From the NCBI RefSeq assembly GCF_021028955.1, contig NZ_JAIWPE010000095.1, positions 62,001 through 126,000 of the forward strand: a stretch of DNA of 64,000 bases, in the 5' to 3' direction. Numbering within the stretch: position 1 is the stretch's first letter; the number at the start of each line of letters is the position of its first letter. This document shows positions 18,471-26,975 of the stretch, piece after piece. This DNA is from Salipaludibacillus sp. CUR1 (GTDB lineage: Bacteria > Bacillota > Bacilli > Bacillales > Salisediminibacteriaceae). The position numbers and the translations under genes were made by a program. The notes under the pieces were generated by a model, which saw only the letters and a program-made list of their open reading frames with translations, did no database searches and was not told where the DNA came from.

Positions 18471-19229
18471 ATGGCAGATGAACGATCGATAAAAGTTGAC
18501 CGGCTGTCTGTTCATTATCATGGGCAGACAGCTATCCGGGATATAACATTTACCGTCTCTAAAGGAATGATTGTAGGGGTTATCGGACCGAATGGCGCAG
18601 GAAAATCTACTTTAATGAAAGCTATGCTTGGGCTTGAGAAAAGCAAAGGCGAAGTTTTATTCTTCGGGAAGAAAATCAATGCCATAAGAAAACAAGTGGC
18701 CTATGTGCCGCAGAGAAATTCCATAGACTGGGATTTCCCGGTCCGTGTAGAAGATGTAGTGCTGATGGGAAGGTTCATGCACATTCCTTGGTATAAAAAA
18801 ACAAGCAGGGAAGACCGAAGCCGTGCCCGTGAAGCCCTCGAACAAGTCGGGATGCAGGACTATTCAAACCGGCAGATAGGAGAGCTTTCAGGGGGGCAGC
18901 AGCAGCGTGTCTTTATTGCGAGAGCCCTGGCCCAGGATGCGGATCTGTTTTTCCTTGATGAACCGTTTGTCGGAATTGATATTGAATCGGAGAAAATAAT
19001 CGTTGAACTTCTGCATCAATTAAGTAAAGAAGAGAAAACAATATTTATTATTCACCACGATTTAAGCAAGGTGGAGAAATACTTTGATGAGCTCGTATTG
19101 CTCAATCAGACGCTTATTCAAGCAGGAAACGTAAAAGAGGTATACAAACCGTCATTTTTGAAAGAAGCTTACAGAGGGAGTGCTGCTGTCATTAACGAAG
19201 GTAATGAAATGGTGGTGGTCGGACCTTGA
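18471..19229 (+). CDS. mntB: Manganese-type ABC transporter ATP-binding protein
   Basis: ATPase of a cluster-9 metal importer. Walker A is GPNGAGKST, the signature is LSGGQQQRVFIARAL and Walker B is LFFLDEP. The block YVPQRNSIDWDFPVRVEDVV with the IDWDFP sequence is characteristic of MntB/SitB/TroB-type manganese ATPases. It starts at ATG after GAAGGAGGAAAC and overlaps the permease gene. No metal-binding lipoprotein gene (mntA/psaA type) lies before or after it in this window, which is unusual. Regulation by MntR is suggested by the upstream box. Confidence 0.88.
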   Translation: MADERSIKVDRLSVHYHGQTAIRDITFTVSKGMIVGVIGPNGAGKSTLMKAMLGLEKSKGEVLFFGKKINAIRKQVAYVPQRNSIDWDFPVRVEDVVLMGRFMHIPWYKKTSREDRSRAREALEQVGMQDYSNRQIGELSGGQQQRVFIARALAQDADLFFLDEPFVGIDIESEKIIVELLHQLSKEEKTIFIIHHDLSKVEKYFDELVLLNQTLIQAGNVKEVYKPSFLKEAYRGSAAVINEGNEMVVVGP

Positions 19230-20101
19230 TTGAAAATATAAATTCATTTATTTTTCAGCTCATGAATTATCCATATTTACAAAATGCCTTGTTCGCTGCT
19301 GTGTTAGTAGGCATAATATGCGGTGTGATTGGCTGCTTTATTATCCTTAGAGGAATGGCTTTAATGGGGGATGCCATCTCCCATGCTGTTCTGCCCGGTG
19401 TAGTCATTGCTTATATGCTCGGCGCGAGCTTTTTTGTGGGAGCAGTCATTACCGGTGTACTAACAGCTTTGGCAATTGGCTTTATCTCCCAGAACAGCCG
19501 TATAAAAGAAGATTCTGCTATTGGAATTATGTTTACGGCTATGTTCGCCGCAGGGGTAGTACTGATTACCGCTCTTCAAGGGACGAGCGTGGATTTATGG
19601 CATATTTTGTTCGGAAATGTATTGGCTGTATCCAGAACAGATTTATATTTTACTTTAGGAATCGGTATTTTTGTTTTAGGGACCATTGTTATTTTCTACC
19701 GTCCTCTTTTATTAAGTACTTTTGATGAGACAATGGCTAAAGCAACGGGTCTTCCTGTAAAGTGGATTCATTATATGCTTATGCTTTTGCTGTCCTTCGT
19801 TACGGTAGCTTCCTTGCAGACAGTTGGAATTATTCTCGTTGTCGCTATGCTTATCACCCCCGGGGCGACTGCTTATCTCTTAACAGAAAGGTTCTCAGTG
19901 ATGCTTTTCCTTTCTGCTTTTTTCGGAGTTTTCTCAGCCGTTACCGGACTGTTTTTTTCAGTTATTTACGATGTCTCTTCAGGGGCGTCCATTGTACTGG
20001 TTGCTTCAGTTCTGTTCGCCATTGCATTTTTCTTCGCACCAAAGCAGGGCCTGGTTTTCAAAATGCTCAAGAAACCTAAAAATGAAACTGTAGCGCCTTA
20101 A
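19226..20101 (+). CDS. mntC: Manganese-type ABC transporter permease
   Basis: Integral membrane subunit of the ABC-3 family with about 8 hydrophobic helices over 291 residues. The family's first helix region reads GVIGCFIILRGMALMGDAISHAVLPG, and the late block VGIILVVAMLITPGATAYLL is also conserved. The TTG start overlaps the TGA of the ATPase gene (TTGA), so translation is probably coupled; the ribosome site is poor. A hairpin terminator follows 15 bases later, so the operon ends without a binding protein. Confidence 0.88.
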   Translation: MIENINSFIFQLMNYPYLQNALFAAVLVGIICGVIGCFIILRGMALMGDAISHAVLPGVVIAYMLGASFFVGAVITGVLTALAIGFISQNSRIKEDSAIGIMFTAMFAAGVVLITALQGTSVDLWHILFGNVLAVSRTDLYFTLGIGIFVLGTIVIFYRPLLLSTFDETMAKATGLPVKWIHYMLMLLLSFVTVASLQTVGIILVVAMLITPGATAYLLTERFSVMLFLSAFFGVFSAVTGLFFSVIYDVSSGASIVLVASVLFAIAFFFAPKQGLVFKMLKKPKNETVAP

Positions 20102-20115
20102 ATAAGGGTTATATG

Positions 20116-20152
20116 AAAAAGTCTTTACTAGATGATGGTAAAGACTTTTTCT
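20116..20152 (+). terminator. mntBC terminator
   Basis: A perfect 13-bp stem (20116-20128 with 20138-20150) ends in a T run. Confidence 0.88.
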
Positions 20153-20167
20153 TTTTAGGTTTATAAT

Positions 20168-20196
20168 TTGCAAGAAGAGGTTATATGAGGTATGAT
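20168..20196 (+). promoter_or_regulatory. Promoter of the lytic transglycosylase gene
   Basis: TTGCAA (20168-20173), 17 bases, TATGAT (20191-20196); about 50 bases before the chosen start. Confidence 0.55.
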
Positions 20197-20245
20197 GCTG
20201 TCTTGTACATGAGAGGTGTACAGTTTAAAAAGGAGGGACAATCAG

Positions 20246-20962
20246 ATGCGTATAAGAACGCTTATAATGATTGTTGCCATTGCTGCCCTTGCAGGCTCCT
20301 CTATAGTCTTAGCAAATGAATATAGGCAAACAAAAGAAAAAATAAAAGATTTAGAGGTGGCTAAGGAAGAGCAAAGGAAACAGCAGGCACGAGATTTGGA
20401 AATTGAGCGCATGAAACGCTATGCAGGCCAACTGCCCGAGGATTATGAAGTGAGCGGGTATGAGAACTGGAATGAAGCAAAACAAGTCGCCGATTACCTT
20501 TACGAAGACAGTGGCGGACTGTTTAAAGAAGAGTGGGGGCTTTTTCTGGCCCTTGAAGCCCAAAAAAAAGAAATCAATCCTTTTCTTGTTTATGAATTAC
20601 TTAAAGTAGAAACAGGAGGGCAGTTCGACCCTGAAATGGTCGGCCCCGAAACAAAATATGGACATGCTTACGGAATGGCTCAGTTTATGAAGAACACCGG
20701 TCCGTGGATTGCAGAAATGGCCGGTCTCCAGTATGAAGATGATATGCTGTTCGATCCGCACTATTCTATTCAATTATCTATCGTATATTTAGATTATCTT
20801 TATGAACAATATGGAGACTGGGACCATGCCTTGACTGCTTACCATCGGGGGATGTACGGGCTTGAGCAGTATATTAAGGATAACGGCGACGCAAAGAGCT
20901 GGTATGCTGTTGAAATTCAGGAAAATGCTCAGGAATTTGATTTAGTTGCCTATGAGAATTAG
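20246..20962 (+). CDS. SLT-type lytic transglycosylase-like protein
   Basis: An exported or membrane-anchored protein of 238 residues. The N-terminal hydrophobic segment (TLIMIVAIAALAGSSIVLA) is followed by a charged coiled-coil stretch. The C-terminal half is a lysozyme-like SLT domain: the catalytic-type Glu in VYELLKVETGG, then YGHAYGMAQFM and HALTAYHRG. It should cleave peptidoglycan glycan strands. The start is the ATG at 20246, 8 bases after AAGGAGGG; an upstream in-frame GTG at 20216 lacks a ribosome site. It is monocistronic, with a promoter before it and a terminator after it. Confidence 0.85.
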   Translation: MRIRTLIMIVAIAALAGSSIVLANEYRQTKEKIKDLEVAKEEQRKQQARDLEIERMKRYAGQLPEDYEVSGYENWNEAKQVADYLYEDSGGLFKEEWGLFLALEAQKKEINPFLVYELLKVETGGQFDPEMVGPETKYGHAYGMAQFMKNTGPWIAEMAGLQYEDDMLFDPHYSIQLSIVYLDYLYEQYGDWDHALTAYHRGMYGLEQYIKDNGDAKSWYAVEIQENAQEFDLVAYEN

Positions 20963-20969
20963 GAATAAA

Positions 20970-20999
20970 AAAAACTCTCACCTCTGGTGAGAGTTTTTT
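20970..20999 (+). terminator. Terminator of the lytic transglycosylase gene
   Basis: AAAAACTCTCACC/GGTGAGAGTTTTT, 13-bp stem with a 3-base loop and T run. Confidence 0.9.
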
Positions 21000-21060
21000 C
21001 AGGCTTTTGAGAAAGTATTCCCAACAGCCTTTTTTGAAAGAAAAGTAAGATATCTCACGA

Positions 21061-21240
21061 TTTCATCACTACCGGCGGTCGCTTTCCCTGGGGCTTGTCT
21101 TCAACTAATTCTGACTCAGCGAGGCATCGTCAGAATAAATTTTCAGACTGTGCTCCTGCGGTTACTCGTCGCAGGGAAAAGATCGCTGCTCCCACCGGAG
21201 TCGCCGCCTTTCGTTCTTCAATTACCGTTCCAATTCACTT
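21061..21240. repeat. Bacillaceae-type dispersed intergenic repeat
   Basis: A GC-rich island in the AT-rich spacer before the ppk end. The outer ends are inverted (GGCGGTCGC at 21074 and GTCGCCGCC at 21200-21208). Inside are GGGAAAAGATCGCTGC, TTTCCCTGGGGC and the dyad TTCTGAC/GTCAGAA. The pattern (GGCGGCGACTCC, then CCCGCAGGA-like, then GGGAAAGCGACCGCC on the other strand) resembles a repeat seen between genes in many Bacillus-group genomes. There is no open frame of note. Only one copy is in this window. Confidence 0.5.
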
Positions 21241-21276
21241 TTTATTTATAGGCCGGTACGACTGGTTCTGATTAGA

Positions 21277-23376
21277 TCAGTTATCTTCAAAAAACATAGC
21301 AGCCTGCTGTGAGAAAATTTCCTGGCTCTGGATAATAGTATCGCCTTCATCCCTGGTTACATAAGTATATTTTCCATCAGACTGCTGAACGCGAGCTTTT
21401 ACATTATCCTGCAGAGTGATCGTAAGAACGTTTTTTATCCGGTCTTTTATGTGAGGCGAGTGAATAGGGAACAGGATCTCAATTCTTTTTTCCATATTTC
21501 TCGTCATCCAGTCTGCAGAAGAGAGATATGTCTTTTCTGCCCCGTTGTGGTAAAAATAAAAAATTCTGCTGTGCTCAAGAAAACGGTCTATAATACTTGT
21601 TACCGTAATATTCTCGCTTACTCCTGGTATACCAGCTTTAAGGCAGCAGATGCCTCTGATAACTAAATCGATTTTTACGCCTGCCCTGCTTGCTTCATAC
21701 AGTTTTAAAATGATCGGTTTATCAGTTAAAGAATTCATTTTAGCTATGATGTGCCCGTTGTTATACTTTTGCTGATAACTGATTTCGTTATCTATGAGAT
21801 GAATAAAAGATTCTCTCATTTCAAAAGGAGAAGTGGCAATTTCTTTCCAATTAGGTTTTCTTCTGTAACCGCTAAGGTGGTTAAAAAAGTTAGTGGCATC
21901 TATGCCAAAAGTTTCAGCTGATGTTAAAAGCCCCATATCCGTATATAATTTAGCTGTGCTATCATTGTAGTTTCCTGTGCCGAGGTGTACGTATCTCTGA
22001 ATGTGTTCACCTTCTTGACGGATAATGAGTGTAATCTTACTGTGAGTTTTAAGCCCGGTAATACCGTATATAACATGCACCCCGGCTTTTTCCAGCTTTT
22101 TGGCCCACTGAATATTTTTTTCTTCATCAAACCGCGCTTTCAATTCCACGAGAACCGTCACTTGTTTGCCCGCTTCAGCAGCGGTAGCCAGAGCTTTAAT
22201 AACGGGGGAGTCCCCGCTTACCCGGTATAAGGTCTGCTTTATGGCCAGAACATTCTCATCTTCCGCTGCTCTGGAGATCAGTTCCACCACAGGCTGGAAA
22301 GATTCATAAGGGTGATGGAGGAAGATATCGTTTTCCCTTATCGCTTTAAACAAGTCTTCTTTATTCCACAAATCCGCAGGAGGCTGCGGGATAACTGTTT
22401 CATTTACAAGGTGTTCAAAATCATGGGCTGCTTCACTGTAAAAAGCTGAGAAAAAGGATAAATCCAAAGGTCCTGCTACCTCATATAGATCGTGATCTTT
22501 TAATTCGAGAACGTCAGTTAAAAAAGATAATACCTTTTCATCCATACGGTTTTTTTGCATTTCCAAACGGACAGCTGCGCCCCATTTCCTTTTCTTAAGT
22601 TCTTTTTCTATTTCCCTCAGTAAATCCCTCGATGCTTCTTCATGAATTGTCAGGTCAGCATTTCGGGTAATTCTGAACGGAGAAACAGATTTAACTTTAT
22701 TACCTTTAAACAACTTGCCTATAAAATGGCTAAGAAGATCCTCCATCAGGATATATTCCTTGGAAAGTTTCGATGCAGGCAACGGCAGCGTTCGTTTTAA
22801 CACTCCTGGGACCTGCACGATAGCCAGTTTATGATGAGGATCATCTTCCTCATTTTCAAGTACTACTGCTAAATTTATACTTTTGTTAAGCAGCATAGGA
22901 AAAGGCCTGTAAGCATCGATAGCCATCGGTGTCAAAACCGGCAGGATAAAGTTATTAAAGTGACGTGATATATAGTTATACTGGCTTTCACTTAATTCAT
23001 CCACCTTCAGGAATTTAATGCCTTTTTCTTCCAGCTGAGGTTCTATTGAAGAACGGAACAGCTCATCCTGTAAATGAACCAGCCTGTGAGTTTCTTCAGA
23101 AATCTTCGAAAGCTGTTTTTTCGGGGTGAGACCAGCTTTATTTTCGGGTTTGTTATAACCAGCCTTCACCTGATCTTTCAAGCCTGCCACCCTGACCATG
23201 AAAAATTCATCAAGGTTGGAACTGAATATAGCTAAAAATTTCAGCCTTTCCAATAAGGGATTGCGTTCATCAAATGCTTCCTGTAAAACACGTTCGTTAA
23301 ACCCCAGCCAGCTCAGTTCTCTATTATTATAAAAAGAAGGGTCATGCAAATTAATATCTATACCGTTATGAGTCAA
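21277..23376 (-). CDS. ppk: Polyphosphate kinase Ppk1
   Basis: Makes polyphosphate from the terminal phosphate of ATP, reversibly. At 699 residues it has the full Ppk1 layout: N domain (NRELSWLGFNERVLQEA, FLAIFSSNLDEFFMVRV), head domain, and two phospholipase-D-like C domains. The catalytic region shows KARFDEEKNIQWAKKLEKAG and GLKTHSKITLIIR, then YVHLGTGNYN. The start is TTG, 7 bases after GGAGGG. It lies downstream of ppx on the same strand, and the two probably form one polyphosphate operon. Confidence 0.96.
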   Translation of the reverse strand: MTHNGIDINLHDPSFYNNRELSWLGFNERVLQEAFDERNPLLERLKFLAIFSSNLDEFFMVRVAGLKDQVKAGYNKPENKAGLTPKKQLSKISEETHRLVHLQDELFRSSIEPQLEEKGIKFLKVDELSESQYNYISRHFNNFILPVLTPMAIDAYRPFPMLLNKSINLAVVLENEEDDPHHKLAIVQVPGVLKRTLPLPASKLSKEYILMEDLLSHFIGKLFKGNKVKSVSPFRITRNADLTIHEEASRDLLREIEKELKKRKWGAAVRLEMQKNRMDEKVLSFLTDVLELKDHDLYEVAGPLDLSFFSAFYSEAAHDFEHLVNETVIPQPPADLWNKEDLFKAIRENDIFLHHPYESFQPVVELISRAAEDENVLAIKQTLYRVSGDSPVIKALATAAEAGKQVTVLVELKARFDEEKNIQWAKKLEKAGVHVIYGITGLKTHSKITLIIRQEGEHIQRYVHLGTGNYNDSTAKLYTDMGLLTSAETFGIDATNFFNHLSGYRRKPNWKEIATSPFEMRESFIHLIDNEISYQQKYNNGHIIAKMNSLTDKPIILKLYEASRAGVKIDLVIRGICCLKAGIPGVSENITVTSIIDRFLEHSRIFYFYHNGAEKTYLSSADWMTRNMEKRIEILFPIHSPHIKDRIKNVLTITLQDNVKARVQQSDGKYTYVTRDEGDTIIQSQEIFSQQAAMFFEDN

Positions 23377-23462
23377 TTAGTTTCCCTCCATAAAAGCAAA
23401 TATTTTTAGCCTGATTTGTAACTGCCGGTTAATTCCTGTCAGACCATTCATTTATAAGTCAT

Positions 23463-23503
23463 GACATCCAATAATGGCTGAAACTCTCCCATTATTGGAT
23501 GTC
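23463..23503. repeat. Strong hairpin between ppx and ppk
   Basis: GACATCCAATAATGG (23463-23477) and CCATTATTGGATGTC (23489-23503) form a perfect 15-bp stem with an 11-base loop. No T tract follows on either strand, so it is not a normal terminator. It sits about midway between the ppx stop and the ppk start. Confidence 0.6.
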
Positions 23504-23595
23504 CGGGGAGACACCAAGTACTTCACTCAGACGAGGAACCTATTGTTATTTTCATATAAGAGTTTAACAAATGAGTATTAATTTTTTGTAAATGT

Positions 23596-25131
23596 TTAAT
23601 GGCTATCTGTAAAGTTCAAAGTAATTGACTTCTTAAGACTTCTCTCCAGATGTTTTTTATACTTATTTGCATGAAAGGATTCGAAATATGGATCACCTTC
23701 ATATGAGATATTCACTTTAAGGGATTTACTTCCGGAAGTACTCAGTTCCACTTTTTTAACAATACCTCTCTGAGAAATATCCAAGCCGTAACAGAGTTTA
23801 ATAATTGCACCCATAAGTTCAAATTTATTTAACTCGTCTTCAGTAACCCAGTGTCTGAAAGGCTTTATATATTGTTTAAGCTGAGACTTGGACTTAAACG
23901 AAGATATAAAAGCAACAGACAGACGGTCTAAATGTCCAAGGCCGTCAATCGACTGGTTAGTAAGTAAGTAAAAAGTATGCTGGCTTTGTGACTCAGGATG
24001 GATCGCACTTCCCAGGTAAAAAAGCTGTGAGCTCCATTGAAGCAGCTTTAATTCTTTGTTAGTTATATAAGTTTCTTCAAGCTTGTTCAGTTCGTTTACG
24101 AAATAAGATGATAAAATGGCGATCCGTCGCTGGTGTTCTTCGTCATCCTGGTAAGTTTTAACTAACTGGTAAATACTTTCCTGAGTGACGTCAGGGAAAT
24201 GGGTAATTTCTATATTATTTAAAAACTTTTCGTAAAATAAGCCGTCCCTGAGTCCTTTGTTGCTGACAATAAAGGAAGACGTGTTGACATGAGCAATAAG
24301 TTCTTCAATCGCGGCGGCTGCTGGTAAAATAATGTCCGCTCTGTCTTTAGATAATCCATCTACTTTTTCTCTTTTTTTCATGGGCAATGAGGCTAATTTA
24401 TTTTGAATGGCCCATACATCTTTGTTTGTCATTTCATACTGGTGCAAACCTGAAAGAGGATAATCGATCTCGTTTTGGTGTACAAGCGCTAAGTTACGAG
24501 CTGATCCTCCTATTCCAATGACAGGGGCGTTTTTTTCTTTCAGCCAGGGAAGGGAGGCATAATTTTCCCTGAGAAAAGCCCGCAGTTCTTTCCATTCTGC
24601 TTCAGTAGGGGTATCGTTTTTGACAAACTGTTTTTTTAGCGTAAGGGCTCCGAAAGGGAAACTGAAGGAATGCACAAGGCGGCGGTCTTTAAAATAAGTC
24701 ACTTCTGTACTTCCTCCGCCAATATCAATAGTGACACCTTCATTATAATTAGTAGAATTAGTAATAGCTAAATACCCGTAATAAGCTTCTTCCTGCTCTG
24801 AGAGGATCTGAATTTTAAATGCTCCGTGTGTATTAATGGCTTCAAGGATTTCTTTGCGGTTGCCAGCATTTCTGACAGCGGCAGTCGCAACGCCTCGTAC
24901 GTCGTCAATACCAAATTTATCGGCCACTTTTTTAAATTTTGTTAAAGTATTAAGGATTACTTCTATTCCTTCACTTGTCATATGGCCTTCTGTATTAATA
25001 TATGTACTTAGGCGTGCAATTACTTTTAAGTTTTGAACTTCCTTATAACAGGCATGGCGGTCGACCTCATAAATGACAAAACGTACAGAGTTTGACCCCA
25101 TATCAATGATACCTATTTTTTGAGGTTCCAT
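23596..25131 (-). CDS. ppx: Exopolyphosphatase Ppx/GppA family
   Basis: Removes phosphate from the ends of polyphosphate (or pppGpp, in GppA members). The ASKHA fold shows IGIIDMGSNSVRFVIYEV with phosphate-1 glycine/serine, then VATAAVRNAGNR, EQEEAYYGYLA and the phosphate-2 block VTIDIGGGSTEV. The C-terminal helical domain is present (511 residues in total), giving the long Ppx form. The start ATG follows AAGGAGTGATG. It is transcribed divergently from the zinc transporter operon and upstream of ppk. Confidence 0.93.
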   Translation of the reverse strand: MEPQKIGIIDMGSNSVRFVIYEVDRHACYKEVQNLKVIARLSTYINTEGHMTSEGIEVILNTLTKFKKVADKFGIDDVRGVATAAVRNAGNRKEILEAINTHGAFKIQILSEQEEAYYGYLAITNSTNYNEGVTIDIGGGSTEVTYFKDRRLVHSFSFPFGALTLKKQFVKNDTPTEAEWKELRAFLRENYASLPWLKEKNAPVIGIGGSARNLALVHQNEIDYPLSGLHQYEMTNKDVWAIQNKLASLPMKKREKVDGLSKDRADIILPAAAAIEELIAHVNTSSFIVSNKGLRDGLFYEKFLNNIEITHFPDVTQESIYQLVKTYQDDEEHQRRIAILSSYFVNELNKLEETYITNKELKLLQWSSQLFYLGSAIHPESQSQHTFYLLTNQSIDGLGHLDRLSVAFISSFKSKSQLKQYIKPFRHWVTEDELNKFELMGAIIKLCYGLDISQRGIVKKVELSTSGSKSLKVNISYEGDPYFESFHANKYKKHLERSLKKSITLNFTDSH

Positions 25132-25216
25132 TTATCATCACTCCTTAAGAGGACTTTTCCCTATTATATAGTTCATAATCCGGATAATCGAGTCATACTG
25201 CTGGGAAACTGAATGA

Positions 25217-25245
25217 TTTACAAAAGAATATAGCTCATGTATACT
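25217..25245 (+). promoter_or_regulatory. Promoter of the zinc ABC operon
   Basis: TTTACA (25217-25222), a 17-base spacer and TATACT (25240-25245). The predicted start is near 25252, about 50 bases before the first gene. Confidence 0.7.
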
Positions 25246-25257
25246 ACGATGAGGTAT

Positions 25258-25280
25258 TAAATCGGAATCATTCTTATAAA
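25258..25280 (+). promoter_or_regulatory. Zur-like operator
   Basis: The core TCGGAATCATTCTTA (25262-25276) is a 7-1-7 style dyad flanked by AAA and TAAA. It resembles the Bacillus Zur box TCGTAATNATTACGA. It covers about +7 to +28 of the promoter at 25217-25245. The zur gene is the last gene of this operon, which fits autoregulated zinc control. Confidence 0.65.
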
Positions 25281-25300
25281 TTTTTAATGAGGGATCAATT

Positions 25301-26125
25301 ATGAACACCCATACAAACACACCAGCTGTAGAAATAGAAAACCTTTCATTTGCTTACAGAAACCAGAACGTTTTAGAAGACATCAGCCTGAAGGTTCCCC
25401 ATGGCTCTTTTCTTGGGCTGGTAGGCCCCAACGGTTCGGGGAAATCTACTCTTATTAAGTGTGTATTAGGGCTTCTTACGCCGGATAAAGGAGAAGTTAA
25501 ACTAAATGGCGTTCCGGTAAAGAAATTTGACAAATGGAGTGAGATTGGTTTTGTCTCACAAAAGGCAAACAGTTTTAACAGCGGATTCCCGGCTACTGTT
25601 TTTGAAGTAGTCTCAATGGGGCTTTATGGAAAAGTAGGACTCTTTCGTTTTTTAAGAAAGCAGCATAAGGAAAAGGTTAGGGAAGCGATTGCCCAAGTCG
25701 GTATGGAAAAGTATGCTCAGGCAAATATCGGACAGCTGTCGGGAGGGCAGCAGCAGCGGGTATTTATTGCGAGGGCGTTAGTCAGCGACCCTGCTATCCT
25801 TATCCTGGACGAGCCTACGGTCGGTGTCGATGCAAAATCAGTGAACAACTTTTATACCATGCTTAGAGAGCTTAACAATGAGAAGGGAATGACCCTGATT
25901 CTTGTTACGCATGATATCGGTGCAATGTCTGAATATGTGACAGATGTTGCCTGCCTGAATAAGTGCCTGCACTTCCATGGCGATAAGCAGGTGTTTGAAG
26001 ACAATAAAGAGGAAATGATGACAGCTATGTATGGCCATGAAGTAAATCTTCTCGAGCATAATCATGACCATGGACACCACCATCACCACCATGATCATGA
26101 CGACGCAGGGAGAGAACAGGCATGA
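25301..26125 (+). CDS. znuC: Zinc ABC transporter ATP-binding protein with His-rich tail
   Basis: ATPase of a cluster-9 importer, 274 residues. Walker A is GPNGSGKST, the signature is LSGGQQQRVFIARAL and Walker B is ILILDEP. A distinctive C-terminal tail of about 23 residues is packed with histidine and aspartate (HNHDHGHHHHHHDHDD), a likely metal-binding tail consistent with zinc. It starts at ATG after TGAGGGATC and overlaps the next gene by 4 bases (ATGA). The operon order is ATPase, permease, permease, zur. No binding-protein gene (znuA/adcA) is present. Confidence 0.88.
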   Translation: MNTHTNTPAVEIENLSFAYRNQNVLEDISLKVPHGSFLGLVGPNGSGKSTLIKCVLGLLTPDKGEVKLNGVPVKKFDKWSEIGFVSQKANSFNSGFPATVFEVVSMGLYGKVGLFRFLRKQHKEKVREAIAQVGMEKYAQANIGQLSGGQQQRVFIARALVSDPAILILDEPTVGVDAKSVNNFYTMLRELNNEKGMTLILVTHDIGAMSEYVTDVACLNKCLHFHGDKQVFEDNKEEMMTAMYGHEVNLLEHNHDHGHHHHHHDHDDAGREQA

Positions 26126-26955
26126 TAGACGTTTTTTTCCAATATGATTTTTTACGTTATTCTCTATTTACAGGCTTAATGATTGGATTTCTCGCTCCTT
26201 TTTTAGGTGTATTTCTTGTGGTCCGGCGATTGTCCCTTATGGCTGATGCTTTATCCCATATTACATTAACAGGAATTGCTTTCAGCATGCTGCTTGGGAG
26301 ACATGTGACGTTTTTTACAGCTTTAAACCCGGTCTACATGGGAATGGTCTTTTCAGTCGCCGGCTCACTTCTTATTGAAAGATTAAGGTTTGTGTACAGG
26401 TTTTACAAAGAACTGGCTATTCCAATCATTTTATCAGCCGGAATAGGGTTGGGGGTAGTTTTTATCTCTCTTGCCGACGGCTTTAATAATGACCTGTTTA
26501 ATTATTTATTTGGAAGTGTCGTCGCTATAAACCAGACAGATTTTTACGTTGTAGTTAGTTTAACAGCCGTGGTCACCGGACTGATTATACTCTTTTATAA
26601 AGAACTGTTTTTTTTGAGTTTTGATGAAGAACAGGCTGTGATCGCAGGGATTCCTAAAATGCCTCTTCATTTTCTCTTTATGGTTATGGTTGCTCTTGTC
26701 ATAGGCATTTCCATGCAGATAGTCGGTATCCTTCTCGTATCTGCTTTAATGACATTGCCGGTTGCATGTGCAATGAGACTTGCAAGGGGATTTAAGCAAC
26801 TGTTCTTTTACGCTGTACTGTTTGGAGAAATTTCTGTCGTTACAGGGCTGGTAAGTGCCTTCCACCTTGATCTTGCGCCGGGAGGTACGATTGTAATGGC
26901 AAATATTCTTTTGTTAATCGGAACAATCATTTTGACGAAAAAGCAGTCTTTGTGA
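26122..26955 (+). CDS. znuB: Zinc ABC transporter permease, first copy
   Basis: ABC-3 family membrane subunit, 277 residues with about 8 helices. Family blocks are LGVFLVVRRLSLMADALSHITLTG near the N-terminus and VGILLVSALMTLPVACAM late. It overlaps the ATPase gene by 4 bases. Its neighbour at 26976 is a clear paralogue with the same blocks (RRMTIISEGLSHITLTG), so the transporter may use a heterodimeric permease. Confidence 0.87.
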   Translation: MIDVFFQYDFLRYSLFTGLMIGFLAPFLGVFLVVRRLSLMADALSHITLTGIAFSMLLGRHVTFFTALNPVYMGMVFSVAGSLLIERLRFVYRFYKELAIPIILSAGIGLGVVFISLADGFNNDLFNYLFGSVVAINQTDFYVVVSLTAVVTGLIILFYKELFFLSFDEEQAVIAGIPKMPLHFLFMVMVALVIGISMQIVGILLVSALMTLPVACAMRLARGFKQLFFYAVLFGEISVVTGLVSAFHLDLAPGGTIVMANILLLIGTIILTKKQSL

Positions 26956-26975
26956 CAAAGAATTAGGTGGGAAAA

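Noticed and set aside
26055-26100. CACCATCACCACCAT stretch resembling an engineered His tag
   Set aside because: It is in frame within the ATPase gene, irregular, mixed with aspartate codons, and natural in zinc transporter tails.
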